Source: DASRHT01 sp035293765 (lineage in GTDB: Bacteria > Chloroflexota > Ktedonobacteria > Ktedonobacterales > Ktedonobacteraceae). Taken from it: a DNA stretch of 64,000 nucleotides. Of this stretch, positions 16,689-25,487 are shown piece by piece. The DNA is taken from assembly GCA_035293765.1 (NCBI GenBank), contig DATGMF010000003.1, positions 7,875 through 71,874 of the forward strand. The letters run 5' to 3'. A program made the position numbers and the translations under genes. How positions within the stretch are numbered: the stretch's first letter is position 1; each line of letters starts with the position of its first letter. Under the pieces are notes generated by a model. It was not told where the DNA came from and ran no database searches. It worked only from the letters and a program-made list of their open reading frames with translations.

Positions 16689-18623
16689 ATGCAACATCCA
16701 TTACTTGAGCAACTCCGTCAGGGTCCGGTACTCTGTGATGGTGCAATGGGGACCCTGCTCTATGCACGAGGCATCACGTATGAGCAGTGTTTTGATGCGC
16801 TCAATCTAACTCAGCCTGAACTTATTCAAGGGATCTATAGGGAATATATTAGCGCGGGGGCGCAAATTATCGAAACCAATACTTTTGGGGCCAATCGCGC
16901 AAAACTCGAAGCATATAACCTGGGCGACAAGGTGCGTGATATCAATTCGCGCGCCGCGCGTCTAGCGCGCGAGGCACGCGAAATCTCAGGGCTGCCCATC
17001 TTTGTCGCAGGCGCCGTCGGTCCCAGCGGTCGCCCGCTCCAGGCTCCCGATGAACACCGCTTGAGTGAGTTGCGCGCGATCTTTCGCGAACAAATCGGCG
17101 CATTACAGGAGGGCGGAGCGGATCTGGTGATCCTCGAAACGTTCTCAAACCTGGCAGAGTTGCGCCAGGCGGTGCTGGCCGCGAAAGAGATCGGCGGCCT
17201 GCCTATTGTGGCTCAGATGAGCTTCTACGAGGATGGACATACCCTTTCTGGGCAGTCCGCGACACGCGTTGCCGCCGTCCTCAATGATCTTGGCGTCGAT
17301 GTGATTGGCGCGAATTGCAGCGTCGGGCCTGCCGCGACGCTGGATGTGTTGAACGAGATGATCGCAGCGGTGAAACAGCAGGGAGAGGCTCCAGACACCA
17401 TGCTGTTTTCGGCCCAACCCAATGCCGGACTCCCCGCCCGTATCGGCAACCGCTTCTTCTACGTCTCCACGCCTGATTACTTTGCCGACTACGCGCTGCG
17501 GTTCGTCGATGCAGGCGTGCGCTTGATCGGCGGCTGCTGCGGCACCACGCCGCGCCACATTGCCGCTATGCGCAAAGCCCTCGACGAACGCTATGGCGCG
17601 CGCATACAACTGACGCCAGCGACGGCAAAAGCTCCCACGCAACCAGGGAAGGAGCCAGTGCAAAGCAAGCCAGCCGTGGTAAAGTTGATTGAAGAAGAAG
17701 TCATTCTGCCTCAGCAGGGCGCAAAAACACGGCTACAGGAAAAGCTGGCTGCTGGCGAGTTCGTTGTCAGCGTTGAGCTGGACCCCCCTAAGGGGCTGAA
17801 CCCGACAAAGATCCTTGAGGGAGCCGTGTTGCTGCAAAAGGCTGGCGTTGATTGCATCAATATCGCCGATAGCCCGATGGCGCGCGTACGCATGAGCTGT
17901 ATCGCTCTGACGCGGCTGATCCAGGATCGCCTGGGCATTGAGACCATCATCCACTTTACTACGCGCGACCGCAATCTGATGGCCTTGCAGGCGGAGCTGC
18001 TGGGGGCGCACGCGCTGGGTATCCGCAACATCCTGGCGCTTACCGGCGATCCCCTGCGGGTCGGAGCTTACCCTAACACAACGGGCGTGTGGGATGTCGA
18101 TTCGATTGGCCTGATCCGGGTGCTACGTGGTATGAACGAAGGGCACGATGCGGCAGGCTCATCCATTGGCGCTCAGGCTTCGTTCCACATCGGCTGCGCG
18201 CTCAATCTGAATATGACCGATGAGGAGACCGAGCGCGAGATCGAGAAGTATCAACGTAAGATCGAGGCCGGGGCGCATTTTATCATGACACAGCCAATCT
18301 ACGAAGTGGCTCCCCTGGAACGCTTCTTGAGGCGAGCGGGAAAACCTGCTATCCCGATGTTGCTCGGCTGCATCCCATTGCATAGTTCGCGTCACGCGGA
18401 ATACCTGCATAACGAGGTGCCAGGGATAACGATCCCGGACCCGGTACGAGCGAGGATGCGAGCTGCTGGCGAACGGGGACACGAAGAAGGGTTGAAGTTG
18501 GCCCAGGAGTTGCTAGCGGAGGCGCGGGATCTGGTGCAGGGCGTCTATCTCCTGCCCTCCTTCGGGCGCTATGATGTGGTTAGCGAATTGACCAGAACGC
18601 TCCAGGGGAAAATTACCCTGTGA
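16689..18623 (+). CDS. Bifunctional homocysteine S-methyltransferase / methylenetetrahydrofolate reductase
   Basis: 644 residues from ATG 16689, chosen because GGGAGAGG lies 6-13 bases upstream. The N-terminal half (about 1-300) is a homocysteine methyltransferase barrel: DGAMGTLL at the start, GANCSVGP and IGGCCGTTPRHI supply the three zinc-binding cysteines. A linker of about 40 residues leads to the FAD-binding MTHFR barrel (about 345-640) beginning EKLAAGEFVVSVELDPPKG and containing ALTGDP and MTQPIY. The layout matches B. subtilis YitJ-type proteins. It would produce 5-methyl-THF and use a methyl donor to form methionine. mtnP in the same window serves the same cycle. Confidence 0.93.
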   Translation: MQHPLLEQLRQGPVLCDGAMGTLLYARGITYEQCFDALNLTQPELIQGIYREYISAGAQIIETNTFGANRAKLEAYNLGDKVRDINSRAARLAREAREISGLPIFVAGAVGPSGRPLQAPDEHRLSELRAIFREQIGALQEGGADLVILETFSNLAELRQAVLAAKEIGGLPIVAQMSFYEDGHTLSGQSATRVAAVLNDLGVDVIGANCSVGPAATLDVLNEMIAAVKQQGEAPDTMLFSAQPNAGLPARIGNRFFYVSTPDYFADYALRFVDAGVRLIGGCCGTTPRHIAAMRKALDERYGARIQLTPATAKAPTQPGKEPVQSKPAVVKLIEEEVILPQQGAKTRLQEKLAAGEFVVSVELDPPKGLNPTKILEGAVLLQKAGVDCINIADSPMARVRMSCIALTRLIQDRLGIETIIHFTTRDRNLMALQAELLGAHALGIRNILALTGDPLRVGAYPNTTGVWDVDSIGLIRVLRGMNEGHDAAGSSIGAQASFHIGCALNLNMTDEETEREIEKYQRKIEAGAHFIMTQPIYEVAPLERFLRRAGKPAIPMLLGCIPLHSSRHAEYLHNEVPGITIPDPVRARMRAAGERGHEEGLKLAQELLAEARDLVQGVYLLPSFGRYDVVSELTRTLQGKITL

Positions 18624-18698
18624 TCAATGCAAATGAACAACTTACGCGATAATGCCTTCGGGGGCGACGCGATGTATCCCCCAGCGGCCCATCGCTCC

Positions 18699-20315
18699 CT
18701 ACAGCCATCCTTTTTCGACTGCCTGCGCCACAACGCACGCGTAAATTGCGCCGTGAATGCCGGTGCGACGATACTGGCCCAGGCAGCCGGACAGCACCAG
18801 CAGGGCGGTATCACGCAAGTTTTGCCGTTTGCTGTATACCGCCATGCGCAGCAGACATTCGGCGGCAATAGCGTTCTCAGTCAGGGGTTGTTCTCGCAAG
18901 AGCAGGCGTCCCACAGCCTCCTCGTCTTCAGGGTAATCAAAGAAAAGTCCTGTCTGGCGATCAAGCAATTCCTGGCAGGCAAAATGCATCAAGGTAATGG
19001 CCGTTTCCAGGTAAGGTCTGCGCTCATAGCGTTCATAGGCATCGAGCAGGGCGCGCACCATCCATACCAGATCGGCCAGTTGCCCTGGCAGCTCAGCTTG
19101 CTTATTGATAGCATAATGATAGACGCTGCCGTCATAATGAATCATATGCTGGCACAAATAGTCCAGCGCGCGCAGCGCCATGACGGCAAAAGCTTCGTAA
19201 CGCAGCACCCGGGCGGCAAGAAGGTAAGAAGCGATCATGCGGGCATTCCACGCCGTATAGATCGTCCTATCGACGGGGGGAACTGTGCGTGAGGCGCGGG
19301 AATATGGTCCTGGCTCGTAATACTCTTCATCGGCGCTCTGGCTGCCGCTGAAGACACCCGTATCCTGCTGCCAGAGGGTCGTATTGATGTAAAGTAAAAG
19401 GCGTCTCGCCAGATCGTACCACTCCTGCTTCTGTGATGCCTGCGCCGCCAGCAACACCAGTTGTAGCATGGCCGCGTTCTCCTCCAGCATTTTCTCGGTA
19501 TGAGGCGTGCTCCAATCGCTGGCAGCCGAATAGCGGAAAAAGCCACCATCCTCTTTATCCCATAGCCCGCCATCACGCATCTGGCGCAGCGAATAATCCA
19601 CCATTTCCAGCGCGTCGGGCTGATCGTTTTTGGCTAGCCGCAAAAGGAGTTCGAGAGCTTCAGGATGAGGAAATTTCAGGTGGGGATGAATGGCAAAGCC
19701 GCCATAATCGGCATCGTAGAGGTCCCGCAGTACCTTCCCGGCTTCGGCAGGCAGATCCACCAGGGCAACGCGTTCTTCGGCTAGCAGTGGACGCAAACCG
19801 GTACGAGGTAAAGTTTGAGTCAGCACATTGGTCAGGCGCCGTTCCCTCAACGCCTGGACCTGCTCGGCGATCTCTTCCCGGTGCTCGCTATAATAGCGTC
19901 GGATATGGCCGAGGTAATAGAGCATTTGCTTGGGAGGGACGTAGACGCCTCCCCAGAGGATCTCACCCTCAGGAGTCAGCAAAACCACACTGGGCCAGCC
20001 GTTCTGGTTGTAGCGCTGGTTAACATCGGGTCGCAAATCGCTATCGACGCGGATAGGAATATAGTCGTGGTTTAAAATGGTGATGATGCTCGGCTCAGAG
20101 AGCGTGGTCTCATCCATAATATGGCACCACTGACACCAGGGAGATGAAATAATCAGGAAAATCGGCTTATCCAGGCGGATGGCTTCTTGAAATGCTATCC
20201 TTCCCCAGGCTCGCCAGCGAATCTTATGAGCCTGATTGGGACGAGGAGAAAAACGGAACACCTCAAGCAAGGAAGCAGACGACCATGTACGACTGGTGAC
20301 CACCTTGCCGCTCAT
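18699..20315 (-). CDS. Thioredoxin-domain protein of the DUF255/YyaL type
   Basis: 538 residues. The N-terminal thioredoxin-like domain (about 35-160) has the motif SPWCQWCHIM with Cys61 and Cys64, followed by WPSVVLLTPEGEILWGGVY. The remaining 370 residues form alpha/alpha-toroid-like repeats, seen in the family as an N-acylglucosamine-epimerase-like region (TAWNARMIASYLLAARVL, ENAAMLQLVLLAAQAS). It is shorter than the usual YyaL of about 680 residues. The family is called spermatogenesis-associated protein 20 in animals; its reaction is unknown. No signal peptide is seen. Confidence 0.88.
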   Translation of the reverse strand: MSGKVVTSRTWSSASLLEVFRFSPRPNQAHKIRWRAWGRIAFQEAIRLDKPIFLIISSPWCQWCHIMDETTLSEPSIITILNHDYIPIRVDSDLRPDVNQRYNQNGWPSVVLLTPEGEILWGGVYVPPKQMLYYLGHIRRYYSEHREEIAEQVQALRERRLTNVLTQTLPRTGLRPLLAEERVALVDLPAEAGKVLRDLYDADYGGFAIHPHLKFPHPEALELLLRLAKNDQPDALEMVDYSLRQMRDGGLWDKEDGGFFRYSAASDWSTPHTEKMLEENAAMLQLVLLAAQASQKQEWYDLARRLLLYINTTLWQQDTGVFSGSQSADEEYYEPGPYSRASRTVPPVDRTIYTAWNARMIASYLLAARVLRYEAFAVMALRALDYLCQHMIHYDGSVYHYAINKQAELPGQLADLVWMVRALLDAYERYERRPYLETAITLMHFACQELLDRQTGLFFDYPEDEEAVGRLLLREQPLTENAIAAECLLRMAVYSKRQNLRDTALLVLSGCLGQYRRTGIHGAIYACVVAQAVEKGWL

Positions 20316-20646
20316 ATCAAAATCCTTTCTGGAGATCCTGCCCCTGTTATGGAGCAGGAAGAAAGAACGGCCCCGCAGGCATCTCTTTCAACGCATTCCC
20401 TATCGCTGATATCCTAAAACTGGTCGTGCCTAACAGTATACCACAAAAAACGTTGTGAAGGGAACGTATTTTGCAACAGAAATTCAAGCTCATATATAAA
20501 TGAGCTCGCAGAATAAACTTGCTATCTACTTTTTATCTCTAATGATACGCCCGCCTGGACTGATAGATAGCAGCAGGCAGGCTCTGTTAAGCAAGGAAGC
20601 AACTTGATGCGATATTCGAAAAGCTGTGAGGCCGTCTCAGTCACAC
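20316..20646. other. Intergenic region before infC
   Basis: No gene is visible. One small hairpin AGCTCAT-N6-ATGAGCT (20487-20506) and otherwise AT-rich unstructured sequence. The infC promoter begins at its right edge. Confidence 0.5.
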
Positions 20647-20675
20647 TTGCAAACGAGCGTTGTGCGTAGTATACT
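20647..20675 (+). promoter_or_regulatory. infC promoter
   Basis: TTGCAA (20647-20652), 17-base spacer, TATACT (20670-20675). The leader to the ATT start is about 65 bases. Confidence 0.7.
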
Positions 20676-20745
20676 TGTACCGTTCATTGCAAGGTTCCAT
20701 TTGTAATCAGTATAGTCATCACAGCATAAAGAGGAGGTTCGGCCT

Positions 20746-21393
20746 ATTAACAAGGACTTTCGAGGGAGCGACCGTACACGCGAAACACGGGTGAACGAAC
20801 GCATTCGTGCGCGCGAGGTGCGCTTAATCGATGAAAACGGCGAAATGATGGGAGTGATGCCACCTATTCGCGCTCTAGACATAGCCCGTGACAGGAATCT
20901 TGACCTGGTCGAGGTGTCGCCTAACGCCATGCCACCGGTATGTAAGCTGATGGATTATGGGCGGTATAAATATGAGCAGGCCAAGAAAGAAAATGAGGCG
21001 CGTAAACATCAGAAGACGATTACGCTCAAAGAGATTCGTATGCGTCCGCGTACCGACGATCATGATGTTGAAGTGAAAACACGCAAAATCCAGGAGTTTT
21101 TGGCCGAGGGAGATAAAGTACGAGTCAGCGTGCAGTTCCGTGGTCCCGATATGCGCCACCCTGACATTGGTCGGAAATTGCTGGATGGCATCGCAGAAGA
21201 GTTGAAGGGAATAGCAACCATCGAGCGTCCTCCTGTAATGGAAGGCCGAATGATGTCGATGATTGTTTCTCGGGCTCCGGGCTGGGAGCCCCCAAAGAAA
21301 CAACCGGCTGCCCCACCCGCTGGCAAGAACCGCGCCACGCCAACCACCGGCACCAATGCACCTCAGAGCAGTAACGCGACAGAGACCCCATAG
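20746..21393 (+). CDS. infC: Translation initiation factor IF-3 with ATT start
   Basis: 215 residues if translated from the ATT at 20746. GAGGAGG (20731-20737) sits 8 bases before it, and the frame reads INKDFRGSDRTRETRVNERIRA, which matches the usual IF-3 N-terminus. The first conventional start (GTG 20791) would remove 15 conserved residues and has no ribosome site. ATT, ATC or ATA starts are the known basis of IF-3 autoregulation. N-domain to about residue 85, linker, then C-domain (about 95-190). The Pro/Ala/Thr-rich tail of about 35 residues is an extension. It is followed by a terminator, so rpmI and rplT are not downstream. Confidence 0.95.
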   Translation: MNKDFRGSDRTRETRVNERIRAREVRLIDENGEMMGVMPPIRALDIARDRNLDLVEVSPNAMPPVCKLMDYGRYKYEQAKKENEARKHQKTITLKEIRMRPRTDDHDVEVKTRKIQEFLAEGDKVRVSVQFRGPDMRHPDIGRKLLDGIAEELKGIATIERPPVMEGRMMSMIVSRAPGWEPPKKQPAAPPAGKNRATPTTGTNAPQSSNATETP

Positions 21394-21475
21394 CAGAAGT
21401 TTTCTCCTGTCATGCGTTCCGTTTTGGGTGAGAAGAAGCGACCGATCCTGGCGTCAGGGGTCGGCAACATTATAA

Positions 21476-21506
21476 GGGTATAGTTTTCAGAGCTATACCC
21501 TTTTTT
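21476..21506 (+). terminator. infC terminator
   Basis: GGGTATAG (21476-21483) pairs with CTATACCC (21493-21500), then TTTTTT. Confidence 0.95.
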
Positions 21507-21529
21507 ACTGCCTCTTAAAAGGGCTGCAT

Positions 21530-21558
21530 TTGACTTTTCAGTATTGAGCAACTAAGAT
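21530..21558 (+). promoter_or_regulatory. Probable promoter of the CtpA-like gene
   Basis: TTGACT (21530-21535), 17 bases, TAAGAT (21553-21558), placing RNA start about 65 bases before the GTG at 21630. Confidence 0.55.
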
Positions 21559-21629
21559 AGAGCTAATCCAATTAGAAGCTGTGTACTATACAAAAGCGCG
21601 CCGCAAACCGGTGCGTACGGAGGCAATCG

Positions 21630-23048
21630 GTGAGTAGATACGATGATCCGCGTTGGTATGAAGAACAGGATGCTAACCCATCACCTCTTAGACAGCCAGC
21701 GTTCAATGATTTCAGTCAGTACCCATACCCATCAATCCCACCGGCTGAAAACGATGTTTCTCAACGACAACAGAGAGCTGCGCAACAGCTCCCCCCTGGT
21801 CCCGGACGTCGCGTTCAGTTGGCGCTCGGACAGATCCTCGCCCTGGTTGCCCTTGTTGTCGTTGCCTTCCTGGGTGGCTGGTTCAGCCATCAATTCTTCG
21901 GCGACTCGTTCCAGCAGAGTAGCCAATCACAGATGTACTCCCACCTGTTCCAGCAAGCGTGGAACGCGGTGGATCAGAACTATGTTGATCGCAAAGCGGT
22001 AAACTACAAGCAAATGTCATACGCAGCAATTCAGGCAATGGTCGATTCTCTCAAAGATAAAGGGCATACACGCTTCCTGACGCCTGAGCAGGTCCAGGCC
22101 GAAAATCAGCAGTTGAGCGGAACTTTTACCGGCATAGGCATTTATCTGCGCCAGGACCCGAATACCAAACAACTGATCATCACCTCGCCTATCCCCGGCT
22201 CGCCCGCGGAAAAGGCCGGACTGAAGCATGGCGACGTGATCATAGCGGTCAATGGCGTCAATACTGTTGGCAAAGATGTGGCCGGAGTGAGCGCCCTGAT
22301 CCAGGGCAAGGAAGGCACGTCGGTCGCTATCACAGTGCAACGGACAGGAACGCCACAGCCCCTGACCTTCCATGTAACGCGTGCCAAAATCCAGGTTCCC
22401 AATGTACTGATGCATTACATGCCACAGAGCCACATTGCCCACATTCAAGTTGTTCAATTCGCAGACGGCATCTCCAGTCAGCTAAGGGATGCGGTGAATC
22501 AAGCGAAAAGTATGGGGGCAACCAAAATTATCCTCGACCTGCGCGATAATCCCGGCGGCTTTCTGAGCGAGGCGGTCAATACTGCCAGCCTCTTTATGCA
22601 GAGCGGCAATGTCCTGCTGGAGCAGGATAGTTCGGGACAGCGCCAGCCTGTGCCTGTAAACGGCAACCCGATTGATACGAATATTACTATTGTCGTGCTG
22701 GTTAACGAGAACTCGGCCAGCGCCGCCGAGATTGTCACGGGCGCGCTCCAGGATAACCATCGCGCGGTCATCATCGGAGAAACGACCTTTGGCACCGGCA
22801 CAGTCCTGCAGCAATATACTCTTGACGACGGCTCGGCAATTCTGATAGGAACGCAAGAATGGCTCACGCCCGATGGTCACTTTATTCGCAACCAGGGCAT
22901 TACCCCCAATATCACGGTCAAACTCCCGGCCAACGCGACCGTGCTGACGCCCAACGATGAGAACACCAGCCATATGACGGAGCAGCAAATCATCGATAGC
23001 GGCGATGCTCAGTTGGTGGCCGCCATTAAATACCTGAAGAGTCATTAG
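21630..23048 (+). CDS. CtpA-like S41 peptidase lacking the canonical lysine
   Basis: 472 residues from GTG 21630 (CGGAGG 6-11 bases upstream). An N-terminal cytoplasmic stretch precedes one membrane helix (about 68-90), so the bulk is outside the cell. A PDZ domain (about 165-245: GTFTGIGIYLRQDP to GDVIIAVNGVNT) leads to the S41 core. The nucleophile serine is in NENSASAAEIVTGALQD. The general-base lysine of the Ser-Lys dyad, normally in TFGKGxVQ, is replaced: GETTFGTGTVLQ. Either another residue serves or the protein is a degenerate or scaffold member. A second, unconserved lysine substitution was not found nearby. Confidence 0.88.
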   Translation: MSRYDDPRWYEEQDANPSPLRQPAFNDFSQYPYPSIPPAENDVSQRQQRAAQQLPPGPGRRVQLALGQILALVALVVVAFLGGWFSHQFFGDSFQQSSQSQMYSHLFQQAWNAVDQNYVDRKAVNYKQMSYAAIQAMVDSLKDKGHTRFLTPEQVQAENQQLSGTFTGIGIYLRQDPNTKQLIITSPIPGSPAEKAGLKHGDVIIAVNGVNTVGKDVAGVSALIQGKEGTSVAITVQRTGTPQPLTFHVTRAKIQVPNVLMHYMPQSHIAHIQVVQFADGISSQLRDAVNQAKSMGATKIILDLRDNPGGFLSEAVNTASLFMQSGNVLLEQDSSGQRQPVPVNGNPIDTNITIVVLVNENSASAAEIVTGALQDNHRAVIIGETTFGTGTVLQQYTLDDGSAILIGTQEWLTPDGHFIRNQGITPNITVKLPANATVLTPNDENTSHMTEQQIIDSGDAQLVAAIKYLKSH

Positions 23049-23053
23049 TAGCC

Positions 23054-23084
23054 GGTAGGGGCAGAGGCTAGCCCTGCCCCCACC
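23054..23084. repeat. GTAGGGGC-type palindrome after ctpA
   Basis: GGTAGGGGCAG (23054-23064) and CTGCCCCCACC (23074-23084) pair with one mismatch around a 9-base loop, 5 bp after the ctpA stop. No T run follows. Same family as 10348, 27617, 48803, 56800 and 58036. Confidence 0.65.
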
Positions 23085-23103
23085 ATTCATTACAAGGTGA
23101 GTT

Positions 23104-24030
23104 TCAATTACAGGGAGAATTTGCTGCCTGATAATATTTACTGGTGGGAGGATGGCCCAGGAGGGGGGCGATGAAGCTGGTGGCGGCCACGACCTTGTCC
23201 AGGTCCACCCCGGTATGAATGCCCATGCCGTGCAGCATGTAGAGCAGATCCTCGGTAGCCAGATTCCCCGCTGCACCGGGAGCGTAAGGACACCCCCCCA
23301 GACCGCCAGAGGCAGAATCTACAATGCTGACGCCCATCTGTAAGGCCATTAAGACGTTGGCAAGGGCGGTACCACGGGTATCATGGAAGTGAACAGCCAG
23401 ACGTTCAACAGGGATATGGCCCTCCGTCAGCAAGAGATCAAGCACATCTACCACCCGATTGGGGGTTGCCACGCCGATGGTATCCCCCAGTGAAAGTTCC
23501 TCGACGCCCATCTCCAGCAGAGCCTGGGCCACGGAAAGCGCCTGACGCGGATCAACTTTTCCTTCGTATGGACAGCCAAAAACCGTCGAGATGTAGCCAC
23601 GCACCCGAATCCCTTCTTGCTGTGCCAGCGTTACCACGGGACGAAAATTCGCCAGGCTTTCGGCGATGGTAGCGTTGATATTGTGGCGCGTGAAGCCTTC
23701 GCTGGCGGCGGTAAAGACGGCAATCGAGTTGACGCCCGCAGCCAGAGCTCGCTCCATGCCTTTCAAGTTCGGCACCAGTACGGGGTAGTCTGTGGAGAGG
23801 AGCCGCGTCAGGCCCGCCATGACGGCGCTGGCATCACCCAACTGTGGGATAGCGCGCGGGCTGACAAACGAGGTGGCCTCGACAACGGGCAACCCGGCAG
23901 CGGCTAGCATAGAGATGAACTGTATTTTATCCTCAGTCGGGATCTGGGCTTTCTCGTTCTGTAGGCCGTCGCGCGGACCAACTTCGACGACTCGCACGGA
24001 GCGCGGGATAGCTGCATAGGTCGGGATCAT
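23104..24030 (-). CDS. Hydroxymethylglutaryl-CoA lyase
   Basis: 308 residues. It cleaves HMG-CoA to acetyl-CoA and acetoacetate, the last step of leucine breakdown. TIM-barrel metal site: RVVEVGPRDGLQNE at the N-terminus (catalytic Arg and metal Asp), FHDTRGTALAN with the metal histidine, and the glycine-rich GGCPYAPGAAGN with the catalytic cysteine. The TSFVSPRAIPQLGD stretch is diagnostic. Last gene of the glmU-corC-HMGCL run, 3 bp after the CorC-like gene. Confidence 0.95.
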   Translation of the reverse strand: MIPTYAAIPRSVRVVEVGPRDGLQNEKAQIPTEDKIQFISMLAAAGLPVVEATSFVSPRAIPQLGDASAVMAGLTRLLSTDYPVLVPNLKGMERALAAGVNSIAVFTAASEGFTRHNINATIAESLANFRPVVTLAQQEGIRVRGYISTVFGCPYEGKVDPRQALSVAQALLEMGVEELSLGDTIGVATPNRVVDVLDLLLTEGHIPVERLAVHFHDTRGTALANVLMALQMGVSIVDSASGGLGGCPYAPGAAGNLATEDLLYMLHGMGIHTGVDLDKVVAATSFIAPLLGHPPTSKYYQAANSPCN

Positions 24031-24033
24031 CGC

Positions 24034-25479
24034 TTATGCCCCTCTATACTCGAAATGCGAAGACTGCTTCGCAGATTTATTTTCGCCATCATGATGCGAT
24101 TCCTCGGCCTGCTCAGCGGGCGATGGCAACAGGACCAGGTCAGACTTGCGCTCCTGCGCTTTTTCAGATTTGCGCTCAACGCGGACTTTGGTGATCCGGC
24201 GCCCGCGCGTGGCAAGCACGGTGAACATGAGATTCTCATAGGCAATGGTATCGCCCTCGTTCGGGATCTTATCGAGCTGGGCATAGACAAAGCCGCCCAG
24301 GGTCTCGTAATCCTCATCCCCCAGATGCGTTCCCATCACCTCGTTAAAATCGTAGATGCTGATCTTGGCATCGAAGATATACTCGTGCTCATCGATCTTC
24401 TCAAAGAGATTCTCTTCGCGATCATACTCATCCTTGATATCGCCAACGATCTCCTCCACCAGATCTTCAATCGTCACCAGACCGGCAACGGAGCCGTACT
24501 CGTCAACAACCATCACCATATGAATGCGATTCTGGCGGATCTCGCGCAACAGGTCATCCAGCTTTTTTGTCTCGGGCACGAAGTACGCCGGACGCACGAG
24601 ATCGCGAATGGGGAAGGTATTATGGCCCTCGCGCAACTGCTTGAGCATGTCTTTGGTATAGAGAATGCCGATAATTTCATCAACGCCAATGCTGACCTCG
24701 TATACAGGAATGCGCGAAAAGCCTCCCTGTAAGGCCACATCCACAGCCTGCGTTACGGTGGCATCGCTGGGCAAAGTCACCATATCGATGCGCGGGATCA
24801 TCACCTCTCGCACGGTGGTGTCGGCGAACTCGAAGATGCTATGGATCATCTCCGTCTCTTCCTCTTCGAGCACCCCTTCCTCCTCGCCCACGGTCACCAG
24901 CAGACGCAGTTCTTCCTCAGTGACGAAGGGGCCGCGATGGACGACATGACCGCCCATAACACGCACAAAGAACGAGGTGATGGCACTGAGAAACCAGACT
25001 ACGGGATGCAATAGCCAGGAGGCAGCCTTGACCAGGCGGACCAGGACGCGAGCCCAGCGCAAGGGATTCTGGACGGCGGCAGTCTTGGGCGTAATCTCAC
25101 AGAAGATCAAAACGATAAGCGAGATAAGAACGGAGGAGATCAGCTCACCCCAGGTCTGAGAAAAGCGCAGCGCCAGCACGGTTGCCATGCTGGAGGCAAC
25201 GATCACCGCGACGCTATTGACTACCAGGATCGTGGAAAGGAACGTGTTAGGCTCGGACAGGACGCGCTCAATCTCAATTGCGCGTCGATCACCCTCTTCA
25301 ACCAGGTTTTTAAGCTTGATACGACTAATAGAGGTCAGGGCAGTTTCGGCGGCGGAAGCTACGCCACAAAGGATCAGGGCTATAGCCAGCACAATCAGTT
25401 GTAACCACGCTTCTGCATCAAGTGGTGGAATGGAAAAATCAACTCCGGCGGCTAAGCTCGATAAGCCAGGGCCGTCCAT
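24034..25479 (-). CDS. CNNM/CorC-family transporter-associated protein (hemolysin C type)
   Basis: 481 residues. The CNNM domain (about 20-205) has four hydrophobic segments beginning LQLIVLAIALILCGVASAAETALTSISR. Two CBS domains follow (about 225-345: VMIPRIDMVTLP, SRIPVYE, and MVVDEYGSVAGLVTIEDLVEEIVGDI), then the CorC_HlyC domain (about 360-440). A long charged tail rich in Glu and Lys ends the protein. These proteins are linked to Mg2+/Co2+ efflux; the exact ion is not decidable here. Eight bp after glmU. Confidence 0.93.
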   Translation of the reverse strand: MDGPGLSSLAAGVDFSIPPLDAEAWLQLIVLAIALILCGVASAAETALTSISRIKLKNLVEEGDRRAIEIERVLSEPNTFLSTILVVNSVAVIVASSMATVLALRFSQTWGELISSVLISLIVLIFCEITPKTAAVQNPLRWARVLVRLVKAASWLLHPVVWFLSAITSFFVRVMGGHVVHRGPFVTEEELRLLVTVGEEEGVLEEEETEMIHSIFEFADTTVREVMIPRIDMVTLPSDATVTQAVDVALQGGFSRIPVYEVSIGVDEIIGILYTKDMLKQLREGHNTFPIRDLVRPAYFVPETKKLDDLLREIRQNRIHMVMVVDEYGSVAGLVTIEDLVEEIVGDIKDEYDREENLFEKIDEHEYIFDAKISIYDFNEVMGTHLGDEDYETLGGFVYAQLDKIPNEGDTIAYENLMFTVLATRGRRITKVRVERKSEKAQERKSDLVLLPSPAEQAEESHHDGENKSAKQSSHFEYRGA

Positions 25480-25487
25480 AAATGCAT

